A stretch of 64,000 nt of DNA from positions 1 through 64,000 of the forward strand of contig NZ_PIPK01000013.1 in NCBI RefSeq assembly GCF_003987335.1, written 5' to 3'. Positions 34,117 to 46,460 of this stretch are shown piece after piece. The notes below the pieces were generated by a model that did no database searches, had not been told where the DNA came from, and worked only from the letters and a program-made list of their open reading frames with translations. Position numbers and translations under genes: made by a program. This DNA is from Aliidiomarina maris. GTDB taxonomy: Bacteria; Pseudomonadota; Gammaproteobacteria; Enterobacterales; Alteromonadaceae. Within the stretch, counting starts at the first letter, position 1; each line of letters opens with the position of its first letter.

Positions 34117-36144
34117 ATGAGAAAACTCATGCTGGTGCTCAGTATTGTGTTGCTTCCGTTGAGCCAAGTGTTCGCGGACGATAACCAGTATTTGACACAG
34201 GAACTGATTTGGAAAATTGAACGCATTGGTGCGCCTGTGATCGCACCCCAAGGTGGCCATATTGTGGCACCTGTAACTCGCTACAACATGGACACCGACC
34301 AAGCTGAAACCCGGCTCTGGTTATTTAACGCTGACGGCAGCGTGCAGCGCCCTTTAACGGCTGACGGCCAGCGTGCCAGCAACGCAGTGTTTAACAGTGA
34401 CGGCACCCAACTAGCATTCATTAGCCAGCGTGGTAGTGACAGCGCTGGTCAAATTTACGTGCTACCGATGGACGGCCCTGGCGAAGCAAATCGCATCACC
34501 GATGTTCCAACCGGTGTCAGCGGCCTTAAGTGGGTGGGCGAACGTTTCTATTTCATTAGTAACATTTGGCCCGGACTTGAGTGGGACGAGCAAAAAGAAC
34601 GCCTGCAACAGCAGCGTGATACCCATGTATCCGCACACAAGTGGACCCGCCTTCCCTATTCAAGCTTTGACCGTTACTTAGATGAAGAACGTCAGGCACA
34701 CGTCTTCAGCGTGGCTCAGGACGGCGGCGATATTACCCGTATTACTGAACGTTTCGAGCGTGAATTACCACGTTCAAGTCAAGGTACTGGCAGCTATGAT
34801 ATTTCGCCTAACGGTGAGTGGATTGCGTTCATGTCAGACTCTGCGCCAGTAGGCTCTGAAAACGCTATCAACGACATTTTCTTAGCCCGCATTGACGGCA
34901 GCAACGCACGTAATATTACAGAAGCCAACGATGGCAGTGACAGCAACCCAATGTTTAGCCCTGACGGCCGCACCTTGGCATTCACTCAACAGCGGATTGT
35001 TGGCTTTTACGCAGATACCGCCAACATCGTGCTACACAATTTAAGCAACCACCAGCAAGACGTGATCACCGAAGCATGGGATCGCAGCGCTTCTGGCTTA
35101 GTCTGGACGCCTGACAGTCGCGGTTTCTACGGTAGTATTGATGATGCTGGCACCGTACGTGTTTACCACGTCAATGCCGCGAACGGCAATGTACGTGCAG
35201 TCACTGCAGAAACCAACGTTGGCGGCTTAAGTATCGCGAACGATGGTACTTTAGTGGCAACCAATGAAAGCTTCCTCTACCCAGCCCGACTGGTGCGTAT
35301 CAACCCTGAAAATGGCGACATGCAGCGTTTAGATACGATTAACGATGCATTACTTGCAGACGTTGAGCTTGGCACCTATGAGTCGGTGACTTACACCGGT
35401 CACGACGGTCAAGAAATCCAAATGTGGGTGCATTACCCGCCAGGCTTCGACAGCAGTAAAGAATACCCTTTGTTCTTGTTAATTCATGGTGGGCCGCACA
35501 GCGCTATTACTGACGGCTTCCATTACCGTTGGAACGCACAAACTTTTGCATCCTGGGGTTATGTCACTGCGTGGCACAATTTCCACGGTTCAAGTGGATT
35601 TGGTCAAGACTTTGTCGATGCGATTAATCCAGACTGGATTACTGCGCCTTATGCCGACACTATCGCCGCAGCACAGTGGTTTAAAGACAAAGACTACATT
35701 GATAACGAGCGCTTGTTCGCTGGTGGTGCTAGCTATGGAGGTTACCTAAGCACTATTTTACTTGGCCGCGAGCACCCATTTAATGCGTTACTGATCCATG
35801 CGCCTGTGTACAACATGTATTCGCAAATGTCGGCTGACTTCGCAGTGCACGCAGAGCGTTTCGGCCATTACTGGGACAACGATATTTATCAGCAAATTTC
35901 CCCCCATTACTTTGCCGAGAACTTTAATACCCCTGCTTTGTTAAGCCACGGTTTAACTGACTTACGGGTACCAGTTGGGCAAAGTTTTGAGCTATTCCGG
36001 ACGTTGCAAGCGCGCGGTGTAGAGTCAGAGCTGATTTACTTCCCTGATGAGAACCACTGGATCCTTAAGCCAAACAACTCTGTGTACTGGTATAACCAAG
36101 TACAACAATGGGTTGAGCGTTGGACCCCTCCGGGCCCGCGCTAA
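34117..36144 (+). CDS. Secreted S9 peptidase (prolyl oligopeptidase family)
   Basis: 675 residues: a signal peptide (cleavage near VFA|DD), an N-terminal seven-bladed WD40-like/TolB propeller with repeated FSPDGRTLAF-type blades, and a C-terminal alpha/beta hydrolase. The catalytic triad is visible: Ser539 in GGASYGGYLS, Asp615 in HGLTDLRVPV and His647 in DENHWI. It is likely a periplasmic dipeptidyl- or acylaminoacyl-type peptidase that trims peptides for uptake. Terminated at 36167-36194. Confidence 0.92.
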   Translation: MRKLMLVLSIVLLPLSQVFADDNQYLTQELIWKIERIGAPVIAPQGGHIVAPVTRYNMDTDQAETRLWLFNADGSVQRPLTADGQRASNAVFNSDGTQLAFISQRGSDSAGQIYVLPMDGPGEANRITDVPTGVSGLKWVGERFYFISNIWPGLEWDEQKERLQQQRDTHVSAHKWTRLPYSSFDRYLDEERQAHVFSVAQDGGDITRITERFERELPRSSQGTGSYDISPNGEWIAFMSDSAPVGSENAINDIFLARIDGSNARNITEANDGSDSNPMFSPDGRTLAFTQQRIVGFYADTANIVLHNLSNHQQDVITEAWDRSASGLVWTPDSRGFYGSIDDAGTVRVYHVNAANGNVRAVTAETNVGGLSIANDGTLVATNESFLYPARLVRINPENGDMQRLDTINDALLADVELGTYESVTYTGHDGQEIQMWVHYPPGFDSSKEYPLFLLIHGGPHSAITDGFHYRWNAQTFASWGYVTAWHNFHGSSGFGQDFVDAINPDWITAPYADTIAAAQWFKDKDYIDNERLFAGGASYGGYLSTILLGREHPFNALLIHAPVYNMYSQMSADFAVHAERFGHYWDNDIYQQISPHYFAENFNTPALLSHGLTDLRVPVGQSFELFRTLQARGVESELIYFPDENHWILKPNNSVYWYNQVQQWVERWTPPGPR

Positions 36145-36166
36145 TTAAGCCAGTCCCGTAACCACG

Positions 36167-36194
36167 AAAAAACCCGCCGATTGGCGGGTTTTTT
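36167..36194. terminator. Bidirectional terminator
   Basis: AAAAAACCCGCC and GGCGGGTTTTTT flank a four-base loop. It lies between the convergent peptidase and isocitrate dehydrogenase genes. Confidence 0.93.
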
Positions 36195-36231
36195 ATGAGG
36201 CGACGGCAGGCAAAGCCTGCCCTCACTGAGA

Positions 36232-38798
<2,567 letters not shown>

Positions 38799-39728
38799 AT
38801 GACTACGCCGGCTAGCTCCCAGCCAACATCTGAGGCGACCACCAACGCCAAAACAGCGGTTGCTAAGCGTATCGTGGTGGTGCATAACCCAACGCCTAAC
38901 GTGCGCCGCCATTTGCTATTTAAGCGCTTATTAAAAGCCTTGCCCGAGGGTGTCTATATGCTGGCGACCACGGGCGATTACTCAAGTGACTTAAAAACAC
39001 TGAAAAATGCCTGCCAGAACGCCGACCTACTGATTGCCGTTGGCGGCGATGGCACATTGAACTTAGCGGTCAATGCAGTGGCTTATACCGATACCGTGCT
39101 CGGCGTGGTGCCCGCTGGTAGCGGCAATGACTTTGCACGTATCTGGGTAGCGGGGCTAAGCGCCGATGACGTGATTAAAACCGCTTTGCACGGCGAGACC
39201 ATCCAAATTGATTTAGGCCAAGCCAACGAACGGTATTTTTTAAACAATGCTGGTATTGGCTTTGATGCTGAGTTGATTAAACGTTTACGGCATAAAACCT
39301 GGCCACGGAAGTTCACTTACATGTCACGCGCATTGCAGTTACTCCCCGGATATCGTAGCCAGCCGATTGTGCTTGATGACCCGAGCCAAAGTGTGAATGC
39401 GGGTACCGCGCGCAAATCCTTTATGTTGAGTATCGGTAATGGCCGTTATTTTGGTGCGGGCCTGCCCATTACCCCCCACGCTCGCGTCAACGACGGGCTG
39501 CTGGCTTTTACCCACATTAAAGAGAATAACCGCGCCACGACGCTGCGCAGCCTGACGCAAATGCTGGTCCAAAAACACCTTAATGCCAAGCATGTGCAAG
39601 CGGGTCAAATTGAACAACTACGTGTTAAAAGCACCGGTATTCCAGTGCAGGTGGACGGTGAATATTTGGGCTATAGCCCAGTGGATATCAAGGTCTGTCC
39701 TGGGGCACTTAAAATAAATAAACTTTAA
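38799..39728 (+). CDS. Diacylglycerol kinase-family (YegS-like) lipid kinase
   Basis: A 309-residue protein with the DAGK catalytic fold: nucleotide motif AVGGDGTLNLAVNAV, then VPAGSGNDFARIW, the metal-loop region NNAGIGFDAELIKRL, and a C-terminal beta domain (GIPVQVDGEYLGYSPVDIKV). The YegS/BmrU group phosphorylates lipids such as diacylglycerol or phosphatidylglycerol at the membrane; the substrate is unassigned. The N-terminal about 25 residues are low-complexity Ser/Thr/Ala. ATG 38799 with GATGGGG 8 bp ahead is preferred over TTG 38793. Confidence 0.87.
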   Translation: MTTPASSQPTSEATTNAKTAVAKRIVVVHNPTPNVRRHLLFKRLLKALPEGVYMLATTGDYSSDLKTLKNACQNADLLIAVGGDGTLNLAVNAVAYTDTVLGVVPAGSGNDFARIWVAGLSADDVIKTALHGETIQIDLGQANERYFLNNAGIGFDAELIKRLRHKTWPRKFTYMSRALQLLPGYRSQPIVLDDPSQSVNAGTARKSFMLSIGNGRYFGAGLPITPHARVNDGLLAFTHIKENNRATTLRSLTQMLVQKHLNAKHVQAGQIEQLRVKSTGIPVQVDGEYLGYSPVDIKVCPGALKINKL

Positions 39729-39751
39729 GGCGTATACTGATTAGCTACAAA

Positions 39752-39783
39752 AAAGCGCTGCTCGGTTAACCCAGCAGCGCTTT
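39752..39783. terminator. Bidirectional terminator
   Basis: Eleven-base arms AAAGCGCTGCT and AGCAGCGCTTT flank a ten-base loop. Located between the convergent lipid-kinase-like and prolyl oligopeptidase genes. Confidence 0.85.
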
Positions 39784-39807
39784 CGCTTTTTACGACTGTT
39801 TAATCCC

Positions 39808-41982
39808 TTAATCCAGGCTTTCTACGCCCATATTAAACAAGGTAAAGCTCAAAACATCAGCCGCTTGGTCGATAATCATCGACGTTGGCATACCCGCGCC
39901 GTGCCCTGCATTCACATCAATACGGATCAGTTGCGGATTTTGGCCGCCGTCTTTAGCTTGCAGTTCTGCCGCAAACTTAAACGAGTGCGCTGGCACCACC
40001 CGATCGTCATGATCCGCAGTGGTAATCATGGTCGCTGGGTAATTCACACCCTCTTCGACATTGTGCAACGGCGAATAACCGAGCAGATATTCAAACATCT
40101 CTTCGCTTTGTGCCGACGTGCCGTAATCATGGGCCCAGCCAGCACCCGCCGTAAAGGTATGATAACGCAGCATATCCAACACGCCGACCGCAGGAATTGC
40201 AACCTGCGCCAGCTCTGGACGTTGAGTCATGACCGCCCCAACTAACAACCCACCGTTAGAGCCGCCGCGTAAAGCCAGCTTCTCACTTGAGGTGTAGTTG
40301 TTGTCGATCAGGTATTCCGCCGCAGCAATAAAATCGTCAAACACATTTTGCTTATTCTGTTGAATACCTGCTTCATGCCACGCACGGCCATACTCACCGC
40401 CACCACGAATATTTGGCACCGCGTAAATACCGCCCAAATCCATCCATACCGCATTGGTAACGCTAAACGACGGGGTCAAACTGACGTTAAAACCGCCGTA
40501 GCCATATAGAATGGTTGGGTTGCTGCCATCACGCTCAATGTCATTGCGATAGCTAATAATCATTGGAATTTGCGTGCCGTCTTGAGAGGTATAAAACACT
40601 TGCTCGCTGACGTAGTTGTCAGGATCAAAATCAACGCTGGGCGAGAAGTACAGCTCGGTGTCACCAGTGTCAGGGTTAAATGCAAACGTACTCGCTGGGG
40701 TGACGTAATTGGTGAATGAGAAATACAAGGTATCAGCGTCGTCTTTACCAGAGAAGCCACCGGCACTGCCTACGCCGGGTAATTCGATGTCGCGCACCTT
40801 GTTACCAGCAAAGTCATATTGCTCAATTTTTGATACCGCATCGACCATGTAGCGCGCAAAAATATAGCCTGCGCCACGACTCACATTCAATACGTTGTCG
40901 GTTTCAGCAATTAAGTCCTGCCAATTGTCACTGCTTGGCGCACTGGCATCAACCTGAACTAAACGGTTATTCGGCGCGTCTTTATTGGTCTGGATAAACA
41001 GCGTACTGCCATCGTTGGTTAATAACCCCACGTTGCTGTCCTCGTTATCGACCACGGTCACGAGCTCAGACTCATCTGCCTCTAAATCGACAATAAACAG
41101 CTTATTGCCTGAGGTGGTGTTGGCCGCGGATATCGCTAAGAAACGCCCATCATCGGTGACGCGACCACTGACGTAACGATGCTTCTGCTCATCACTACCC
41201 CCGAATACCAAGGTATCTTCTGCTTGGGGGGTATTCAAAGCGTGGTAATACAACATATGCTGGTCAGTGAGTTCGGACAAGCGGCTACCATCAGGGGTGT
41301 TGTATTTTGAGTAGTAAACGCCTTCGTTGCCACGCCAGCTAATACCGCTGAACTTCACATCCACCAGCGGGTCTCCGACGAATTCCATGGTCTCGGTGTC
41401 GATAATATAAATGGTACGCCAGTCACTACCACCAGCGCTGGTCGCATACGCAGCTAATGAACCGTCAGGGGAAAAGCTAAGTCCTGCGAGCGAGGTCGTG
41501 CCATCTTCACTAAATTCATTCGGGTCTAAAAATACTTCTGGTTCACCGTCGCCCTGCTGGCGGTACACGATAAAATGGTTTTGTAAGCCATCATTACGGT
41601 AAAAGTAGGTGTAATCGCCTTCTTCAAAAGGCGCGCCGACGCGCTCAAAGTTCCACGCTTGGGCAATGCGCTCACGGATGTCGTCACGAAACTCAATTTG
41701 ACCAAGGTAATCAAAGGTAAGCTCGTTTTGCGCACTCACCCAAGCCGCTGTTTCTTCGCTACGGTCATCTTCAAGCCAGCGAAAAGGGTCGGCGACTTGT
41801 TGGTCAAAATAGGTATCGACGGTATCACCGCGACGGGTTTCTGGATAACTAACGACTGACATAGTAGACCCTTGACTCGTTGACTCTGATGTCACTTGAC
41901 TGCTTTGGGTTTGGGTATCATTGGCGGGCGAACAGGCGGCTATCACCGCGACCGCGACTAGGGTAATCACTGGCTTATACAT
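39808..41982 (-). CDS. Prolyl oligopeptidase (S9A), lipoprotein
   Basis: A 724-residue serine peptidase that cuts short peptides after proline. A lipobox (VIAAC, Cys17) places it in the envelope rather than the cytoplasm. The S9A propeller ([18 protein letters not shown] at the start) leads to the hydrolase domain with the triad in [13 protein letters not shown] (Ser), [13 protein letters not shown] (Asp) and [10 protein letters not shown] (His). With the S9 enzyme at 34117 it suggests active extracytoplasmic peptide breakdown. A Ser/Thr/Gln-rich linker follows the lipid anchor. Confidence 0.94.
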   Translation of the reverse strand: MYKPVITLVAVAVIAACSPANDTQTQSSQVTSESTSQGSTMSVVSYPETRRGDTVDTYFDQQVADPFRWLEDDRSEETAAWVSAQNELTFDYLGQIEFRDDIRERIAQAWNFERVGAPFEEGDYTYFYRNDGLQNHFIVYRQQGDGEPEVFLDPNEFSEDGTTSLAGLSFSPDGSLAAYATSAGGSDWRTIYIIDTETMEFVGDPLVDVKFSGISWRGNEGVYYSKYNTPDGSRLSELTDQHMLYYHALNTPQAEDTLVFGGSDEQKHRYVSGRVTDDGRFLAISAANTTSGNKLFIVDLEADESELVTVVDNEDSNVGLLTNDGSTLFIQTNKDAPNNRLVQVDASAPSSDNWQDLIAETDNVLNVSRGAGYIFARYMVDAVSKIEQYDFAGNKVRDIELPGVGSAGGFSGKDDADTLYFSFTNYVTPASTFAFNPDTGDTELYFSPSVDFDPDNYVSEQVFYTSQDGTQIPMIISYRNDIERDGSNPTILYGYGGFNVSLTPSFSVTNAVWMDLGGIYAVPNIRGGGEYGRAWHEAGIQQNKQNVFDDFIAAAEYLIDNNYTSSEKLALRGGSNGGLLVGAVMTQRPELAQVAIPAVGVLDMLRYHTFTAGAGWAHDYGTSAQSEEMFEYLLGYSPLHNVEEGVNYPATMITTADHDDRVVPAHSFKFAAELQAKDGGQNPQLIRIDVNAGHGAGMPTSMIIDQAADVLSFTLFNMGVESLD

Positions 41983-42181
41983 GAGCTTCCTCGTTGCATG
42001 TGTTGTTGTTTTACGTCGGTGCGCATATTGGCGAACTTGTTATATGTATCACAGCTTACGCAAGATGTTGACTGCAATACGTCAAAACGAGACATTTTGG
42101 CGATTTGCGCAGGTAACAACTGGGCGAACCATTGGCTAAATGGTAAAGTAAGCACACTTTCATTTAGTGTATGACAACCTT

Positions 42182-44035
42182 ATGACTCAACCATCCACGA
42201 TTGCTCGCTCCTTATCTAAGAACCTGATCATTCTGGCCGCCGCTAGCTTAAGCCTGAGCGCTTGTACCTTCCAAAGCACTGACTCTGATGCGTATCTTGC
42301 CCAACTCAGCTGTGACGCTGGGCAACCTTGGTCTGTCGATAGCGAAACCGCGGCACAAAAGCAGACGGCCGTGGTGGGACAAATCAGTGCGGTATTTCGT
42401 CAACCTCAGCAACTCGGTGGCGTATTTATTCAAAGCCAAGTTCGCGATGACGCGTACCCTACGCATACGCAGGCGCTGTTTATTGCCCTCGACGACAGTC
42501 AGCTGGATGACGCTCAGTTAGGCGATACGATTGCTGCCAGCGGTCTCCTTAGTGAGTACCAAGGCGGTTGGCAACTTAGCGCGCAGTATGCAATTACCTG
42601 CGATTCTGCCAGTAGCGCCAATGCGCTGTTGCATTATGATCTTGAACTCCCCCTTGCTAGCCTCGATAGCCTGGACAACTGGATACACCAACCGGTGCGA
42701 GTCAATCAGCCGCTGTATATCGTAGAGCATTTCCAGCTCGCCCGCTTCGGTCAACTGGCCCTAGCCCCAAGCTTAACCTCAAGCCCAACGCAGGTTGCTA
42801 TGCCAGGCGACGCGGCACGTGACGTGATGGCGCACAACGCGTTGGCAAAAATTATTTTGGACGATGGCTCACTAGCGCGCAACCCAGAGCACGTGCCCTA
42901 CCCAGCCCCTGGGTTAAGTATGCAAAACCCGCTACGCCGTGGTGACAAAGTGCAACCTTTTACCGGCATTTTGGTGAAGATGGGTGATAACTACCATATT
43001 CATCCAACCCAAACGATTCATATTGATACCCATAATCCGCGCCCTGGAGCAGACGATATAGACCGCCGAGGCGACACCCGCGTGGTCGCATTCAATGTAC
43101 TGAATTATTTTAACGGTGATGGCCAGGGCGGCGACTTCCCGACACCACGTGGCGCTGAAAACATACAGGAATTTGAACGTCAGGAAGCAAAGTTGGTGGC
43201 AACCATGCTGGCACTTGATGCCGACGTGTTTGCGTTAATGGAAATGGAGAATGACGGCTATGGTGCTGACAGCGCCATTGCGACGTTGACCGCAGCCCTA
43301 AACCAAGCGTATAGCCAAGCTGGTAAGGCTGGGCAGTTTAGCTTCGTTGACCCAGGCGTAGAGCGTGTGGGTGGCGATGCGATTACTTTAGGCTATATCT
43401 ACCGTAGCGACACCTTAGCCACGGTGGGCGACGCTCAATACAGTGACGACCCTATATTCGCTTGGGGCAGTCGCCCCCCGTTCGCGCAAAGCTTCCGCAA
43501 CCGCAATACGGATGGTCATTTCACTTTAATCGCCAACCACTTTAAATCTAAAGGCAGTTGCCCCCAAGACGATTCGTTAAATGCTAACCAAGGTGATGGT
43601 CAAGGCTGTTGGAATGCGTTGCGCACCGAAAGTGCCGAGCAACTGGTCTCGTGGGCGGAGAACTATTCTTATCCACGTATCCTACTGGGCGATTTTAACG
43701 CCTATCGCATGGAAGATCCTATTCGTGCCTTTGAAAACGCTGGTTACACCAATTTAGCCGCTAAATTTCAACCTCATGGATACTCCTACGTGTTTCGTGG
43801 CGATAGCGGTAGCTTAGACCATGCCCTTGCAGACTCAGCGCTTCTCGCCGCGGTGCAGTATACGGATTATTGGTCAATTAATGCCGATGAGCCGGTGGCA
43901 TTTGAATATCCGCTTGCGGATAAAAGCGCGCATCAGCAACAAGCATGGTTTGCCCCTGAACCGTACCGTTCATCTGACCATGATCCGATTTGGATAGATC
44001 TTGACTCAAACCTATTACCGAAGGGAACCCAATAA
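42182..44035 (+). CDS. ExeM/NucH-family extracellular endonuclease, lipoprotein
   Basis: A 617-residue protein with lipobox LSAC (Cys28). The N-terminal half holds an OB-fold-like domain (VVGQISAVFRQPQQLGGVFI), and the C-terminal half is an endonuclease/exonuclease/phosphatase domain: RGDTRVVAFNVLNYFNGDGQ, ALMEMENDGYGADSAI, LIANHFKSKGSCPQD, ILLGDFNAYRMEDPI and the final SSDHDPIWIDL. These conserved N, E, D, H residues are the metal and phosphate ligands of the EEP nuclease fold. It probably degrades external DNA for nutrients. ATG 42182 is chosen over GTG 42167. The stop overlaps the trxC start (TAATG). Confidence 0.88.
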   Translation: MTQPSTIARSLSKNLIILAAASLSLSACTFQSTDSDAYLAQLSCDAGQPWSVDSETAAQKQTAVVGQISAVFRQPQQLGGVFIQSQVRDDAYPTHTQALFIALDDSQLDDAQLGDTIAASGLLSEYQGGWQLSAQYAITCDSASSANALLHYDLELPLASLDSLDNWIHQPVRVNQPLYIVEHFQLARFGQLALAPSLTSSPTQVAMPGDAARDVMAHNALAKIILDDGSLARNPEHVPYPAPGLSMQNPLRRGDKVQPFTGILVKMGDNYHIHPTQTIHIDTHNPRPGADDIDRRGDTRVVAFNVLNYFNGDGQGGDFPTPRGAENIQEFERQEAKLVATMLALDADVFALMEMENDGYGADSAIATLTAALNQAYSQAGKAGQFSFVDPGVERVGGDAITLGYIYRSDTLATVGDAQYSDDPIFAWGSRPPFAQSFRNRNTDGHFTLIANHFKSKGSCPQDDSLNANQGDGQGCWNALRTESAEQLVSWAENYSYPRILLGDFNAYRMEDPIRAFENAGYTNLAAKFQPHGYSYVFRGDSGSLDHALADSALLAAVQYTDYWSINADEPVAFEYPLADKSAHQQQAWFAPEPYRSSDHDPIWIDLDSNLLPKGTQ

Positions 44036-44493
44036 TGACCGACCCACTTGTTATTGCCTGTCCGGAATGCCACAAGAGCAACCGCATTCCAGCGGATAAG
44101 ATTGGTCAACATCCAAGCTGTGGCGCGTGTAAAGCGCGCCTAATTCGCGGCCTACCTTTCGAGTTAACCGTTGATACTATCCGCCCCCATCTGCAAGCAG
44201 ATATGCCATTAGTGATTGATTTTTGGGCTGCGTGGTGCGGACCGTGCCAGCAATTTTCGCGCGTCTATGAAATGGTCGCTGCACCGTTCGCTGAACGTGC
44301 GCGCTTCGGCTCTGTTAATACTGAGCAACAGCCTACGCTGGCGCAGAGCTTCCAAATTCGTAGCTTGCCAACCCTGGCGGTGTTCTATCGCGGTCAGGAA
44401 ATAGCTCGCACTCAAGGCGCTATGCCGCCCCAGCACTTTCATCGTTGGCTCGACGAGGTACTAGCAGATACCCCCTTCTCTGCCCCAAGTTAA
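44035..44493 (+). CDS. trxC: Thioredoxin 2
   Basis: A 152-residue cytoplasmic thioredoxin with the N-terminal zinc domain (Cys9, Cys12, Cys29, Cys32) and the active site WCGPC (Cys68, Cys71), cis-proline in SLPTLAVF. TrxC reduces disulfides and is often induced by oxidative stress. It is translationally coupled to a secreted nuclease gene, an unusual neighbour with no obvious functional link. Confidence 0.95.
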   Translation: MTDPLVIACPECHKSNRIPADKIGQHPSCGACKARLIRGLPFELTVDTIRPHLQADMPLVIDFWAAWCGPCQQFSRVYEMVAAPFAERARFGSVNTEQQPTLAQSFQIRSLPTLAVFYRGQEIARTQGAMPPQHFHRWLDEVLADTPFSAPS

Positions 44494-44531
44494 AGTCAGG
44501 TAAGTGCTCACAAGATACTGATATACAAGCT

Positions 44532-44567
44532 ATGCTTATATTATCGAGCGAACGATAATGTAAGCAT
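44532..44567. promoter_or_regulatory. 36-bp inverted repeat upstream of AMP-binding gene
   Basis: Fifteen-base arms (44532-44546 and 44553-44567) pair at 14 of 15 positions, the other being T:G, around spacer AGCGAA. The core is ATTATCG/CGATAAT. The right arm ends 11 bp before the start codon at 44579, so it could be an operator near the promoter or a hairpin hiding the ribosome site (GGAGAG, 44567-44572). No T-run follows, so it is not a simple trxC terminator. Confidence 0.6.
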
Positions 44568-44578
44568 GGAGAGTTTGT

Positions 44579-45763
44579 ATGAATATACCAGGCTATGTGG
44601 CACGTAATGCACGTAAATACCCTCAGCAACAAGCCGTTGTTGAGCCGAATGCCCGTCACACATGGGCGCAACTAGACCAGCGGGTCAATCAACTGGCGAA
44701 TTACTTGCACGATGAACATGGCATCGAGGCAGGTCATCGCGTCGCGCTATTCCTGCCCAATAACTTCGCGTTTATTGTCAGTTATTTTGCGGTGCAACGT
44801 TTAGGCGCGGTGGTGGTTCCTATTAGCGTACGCTTAGCCACACCGCAGTTACAGACAATTCTAGACGACTGTGGGGCGGACTTAGTGATTACCTGCGAAG
44901 CCACCGGCACCGCCGTGCAGCCTTTGTATGAAGACGATACGTCGGCTATATGGCTAGACAATATTGACGATTTGCTAAACGGTTTAGACAGCGACAGTAT
45001 CGATATCACCATAGATAATGACGATGCCTGCACGCTGGTGTATACCATAGATACTAACGGCGAACCCCGAGGCGTATTATTCAACCACTCGGCATTGCAA
45101 GTGGTCGGCACTATGTTTGCGATGGAAATGAGTTACACGCCGCAAAGTCGCTTATTAAGCCTGATGCCATACAGTCACGCGGCCGCGTTACATTACAACC
45201 TGGTCGCAGGTACTCTGGTAGGGTGTACGCACATTGTCGCTCCCGACTTTAGCCCTCACACGCTGTTTGACTTAGCCGAAAACGAGCGCGCTACCCACTT
45301 TTTTGGCTCAGCGGATACCTACGCATTGAGCGCCCAGCATCCTGATATTCAAACCTGTGATTTAAAGAGCGTAACGCATTGGATATACGCCGCGGGATCG
45401 CTAAGTGCTGCTCACTTAGAGGCCCTCCAACCCGCTTTCAAAACCGGGCAGTGGTACGGTGTATTTGGCTTAACTGAATCAGGCCCCAGTGGTTGCATCC
45501 TGCTGCCCTACGAGCATGCAGCGAAAGCTGGCTCATTAGGCAAGCGCGCGATGTTCAATACTGAAGTGCGTGTGGTCAATGACGAAGGTGATCTCGCTGA
45601 AATTAGTCAACCCGGCGAACTGCAAATCACCGGTGAAGGCATTATGCTGGGCTATTGGCAAAATCCAGATGCCACTGACGATATCTTAACCCAGGATGGT
45701 TGGTTAAAAACCGGAGAAATAGCCGTACGTGACGCAGAGGGCTATTTTTGGTTAAATCACTAG
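44579..45763 (+). CDS. Short AMP-binding (acyl-CoA synthetase-like) protein lacking C-terminal domain
   Basis: 394 residues against about 500-560 for the family. The N-terminal ANL adenylation domain is recognisable: YLHDEHGIEAGHRVALFLPN, YGVFGLTESGPSG (the GxTE motif) and GEGIMLGYWQNPDATDDILT. However, the P-loop, usually TSGTTGxPKG, reads TIDTNGEPRG near residue 155, and the adenosine-ribose aspartate of TGD is Glu (KTGEIAVRD). Translation ends at GYFWLNH, where the hinge and about 110-residue C-terminal domain with the catalytic lysine would begin. It may be a decayed enzyme, or a repurposed one. A strong site (GGAGAG) precedes the ATG. Confidence 0.7.
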   Translation: MNIPGYVARNARKYPQQQAVVEPNARHTWAQLDQRVNQLANYLHDEHGIEAGHRVALFLPNNFAFIVSYFAVQRLGAVVVPISVRLATPQLQTILDDCGADLVITCEATGTAVQPLYEDDTSAIWLDNIDDLLNGLDSDSIDITIDNDDACTLVYTIDTNGEPRGVLFNHSALQVVGTMFAMEMSYTPQSRLLSLMPYSHAAALHYNLVAGTLVGCTHIVAPDFSPHTLFDLAENERATHFFGSADTYALSAQHPDIQTCDLKSVTHWIYAAGSLSAAHLEALQPAFKTGQWYGVFGLTESGPSGCILLPYEHAAKAGSLGKRAMFNTEVRVVNDEGDLAEISQPGELQITGEGIMLGYWQNPDATDDILTQDGWLKTGEIAVRDAEGYFWLNH

Positions 45764-45790
45764 CCCACCTTGTGCAAGCTGACAACGGCG

Positions 45791-45812
45791 CCGGCTGACT
45801 CTAATCAGCCGG
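45791..45812. terminator. Stem-loop at PsiE / AMP-binding gene junction
   Basis: Eight-base arms CCGGCTGA and TCAGCCGG with a six-base loop; the loop contains the stop codon of the minus-strand PsiE gene. Only a weak T-tract follows on either strand. Confidence 0.5.
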
Positions 45813-46322
45813 TTCCTGCGCGGATTTCTTGCCGCTATGGTGTGTGCGTCGTGCCAGCAGCCAATACGTCACACCCAATGCAATAATCACCAAGCCCATC
45901 GCCGCTAAATAAGCCGCATCCACCGCTTCGACATCCAGCACTATCACTTTTCGTGCAATCGCCATCAGCGCGGTGGCAACGACCAATTGTACTGGCAATG
46001 TGGAAGTGCCTAAGTAAAGCCGAATATTGATAAATATTTCAATCGCAATCAGCACCACCATAAATGAGCTAAACAAACTAAACATGTCCGACACGCCAAT
46101 CAAAAAGCGTGGCTCTTCAAATACTTTTTCGATAATCACAAAGACTACATCAATAGTCCCCCAGATAATCACCAGCACCATCAGGCACGATAGAAACTTC
46201 ACCGACCAGCGAATTACATGATGCAGAAAATTGATGGTTTTATCGTCATGATGCTCAGGCAACTGATCATGAATAATGCGCTCGTTGGTATTTTCCTCGT
46301 GTTGAATGCGATGCTTAACCAC
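45801..46322 (-). CDS. PsiE-family membrane protein
   Basis: 173 residues with four membrane helices (VKFLSCLMVLVIIWGTIDVV, FSLFSSFMVVLIAIEIFINI, VQLVVATALMAIARKVIVLD, AAYLAAMGLVIIALGVTYWL). It has a charged N-terminal tail rich in His/Glu and the ARKVIVLD segment typical of the PsiE (phosphate-starvation-inducible E) family. Function unknown; the link to phosphate starvation comes from E. coli psiE regulation and is not shown here. Confidence 0.85.
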   Translation of the reverse strand: MVKHRIQHEENTNERIIHDQLPEHHDDKTINFLHHVIRWSVKFLSCLMVLVIIWGTIDVVFVIIEKVFEEPRFLIGVSDMFSLFSSFMVVLIAIEIFINIRLYLGTSTLPVQLVVATALMAIARKVIVLDVEAVDAAYLAAMGLVIIALGVTYWLLARRTHHSGKKSAQEPAD

Positions 46323-46460
46323 GGCTAACCCCCTGTTTTTTAATAAGCCTTGTTAAACCTATGCAACAACTTGCGTTTGCGCAAATATTCTCATCGGCTA
46401 AAGTCGTATGGTGACGACAAGGCGTAACTGAGACACTAGGGTCAACACGATGAGGTGACT

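Noticed and set aside
44579-45763. A frameshift joining the short AMP-binding gene to a downstream C-terminal domain
   Set aside because: The 37 bp to the PsiE stop contain no hinge or catalytic-lysine motif in any frame; the domain is absent, not shifted.
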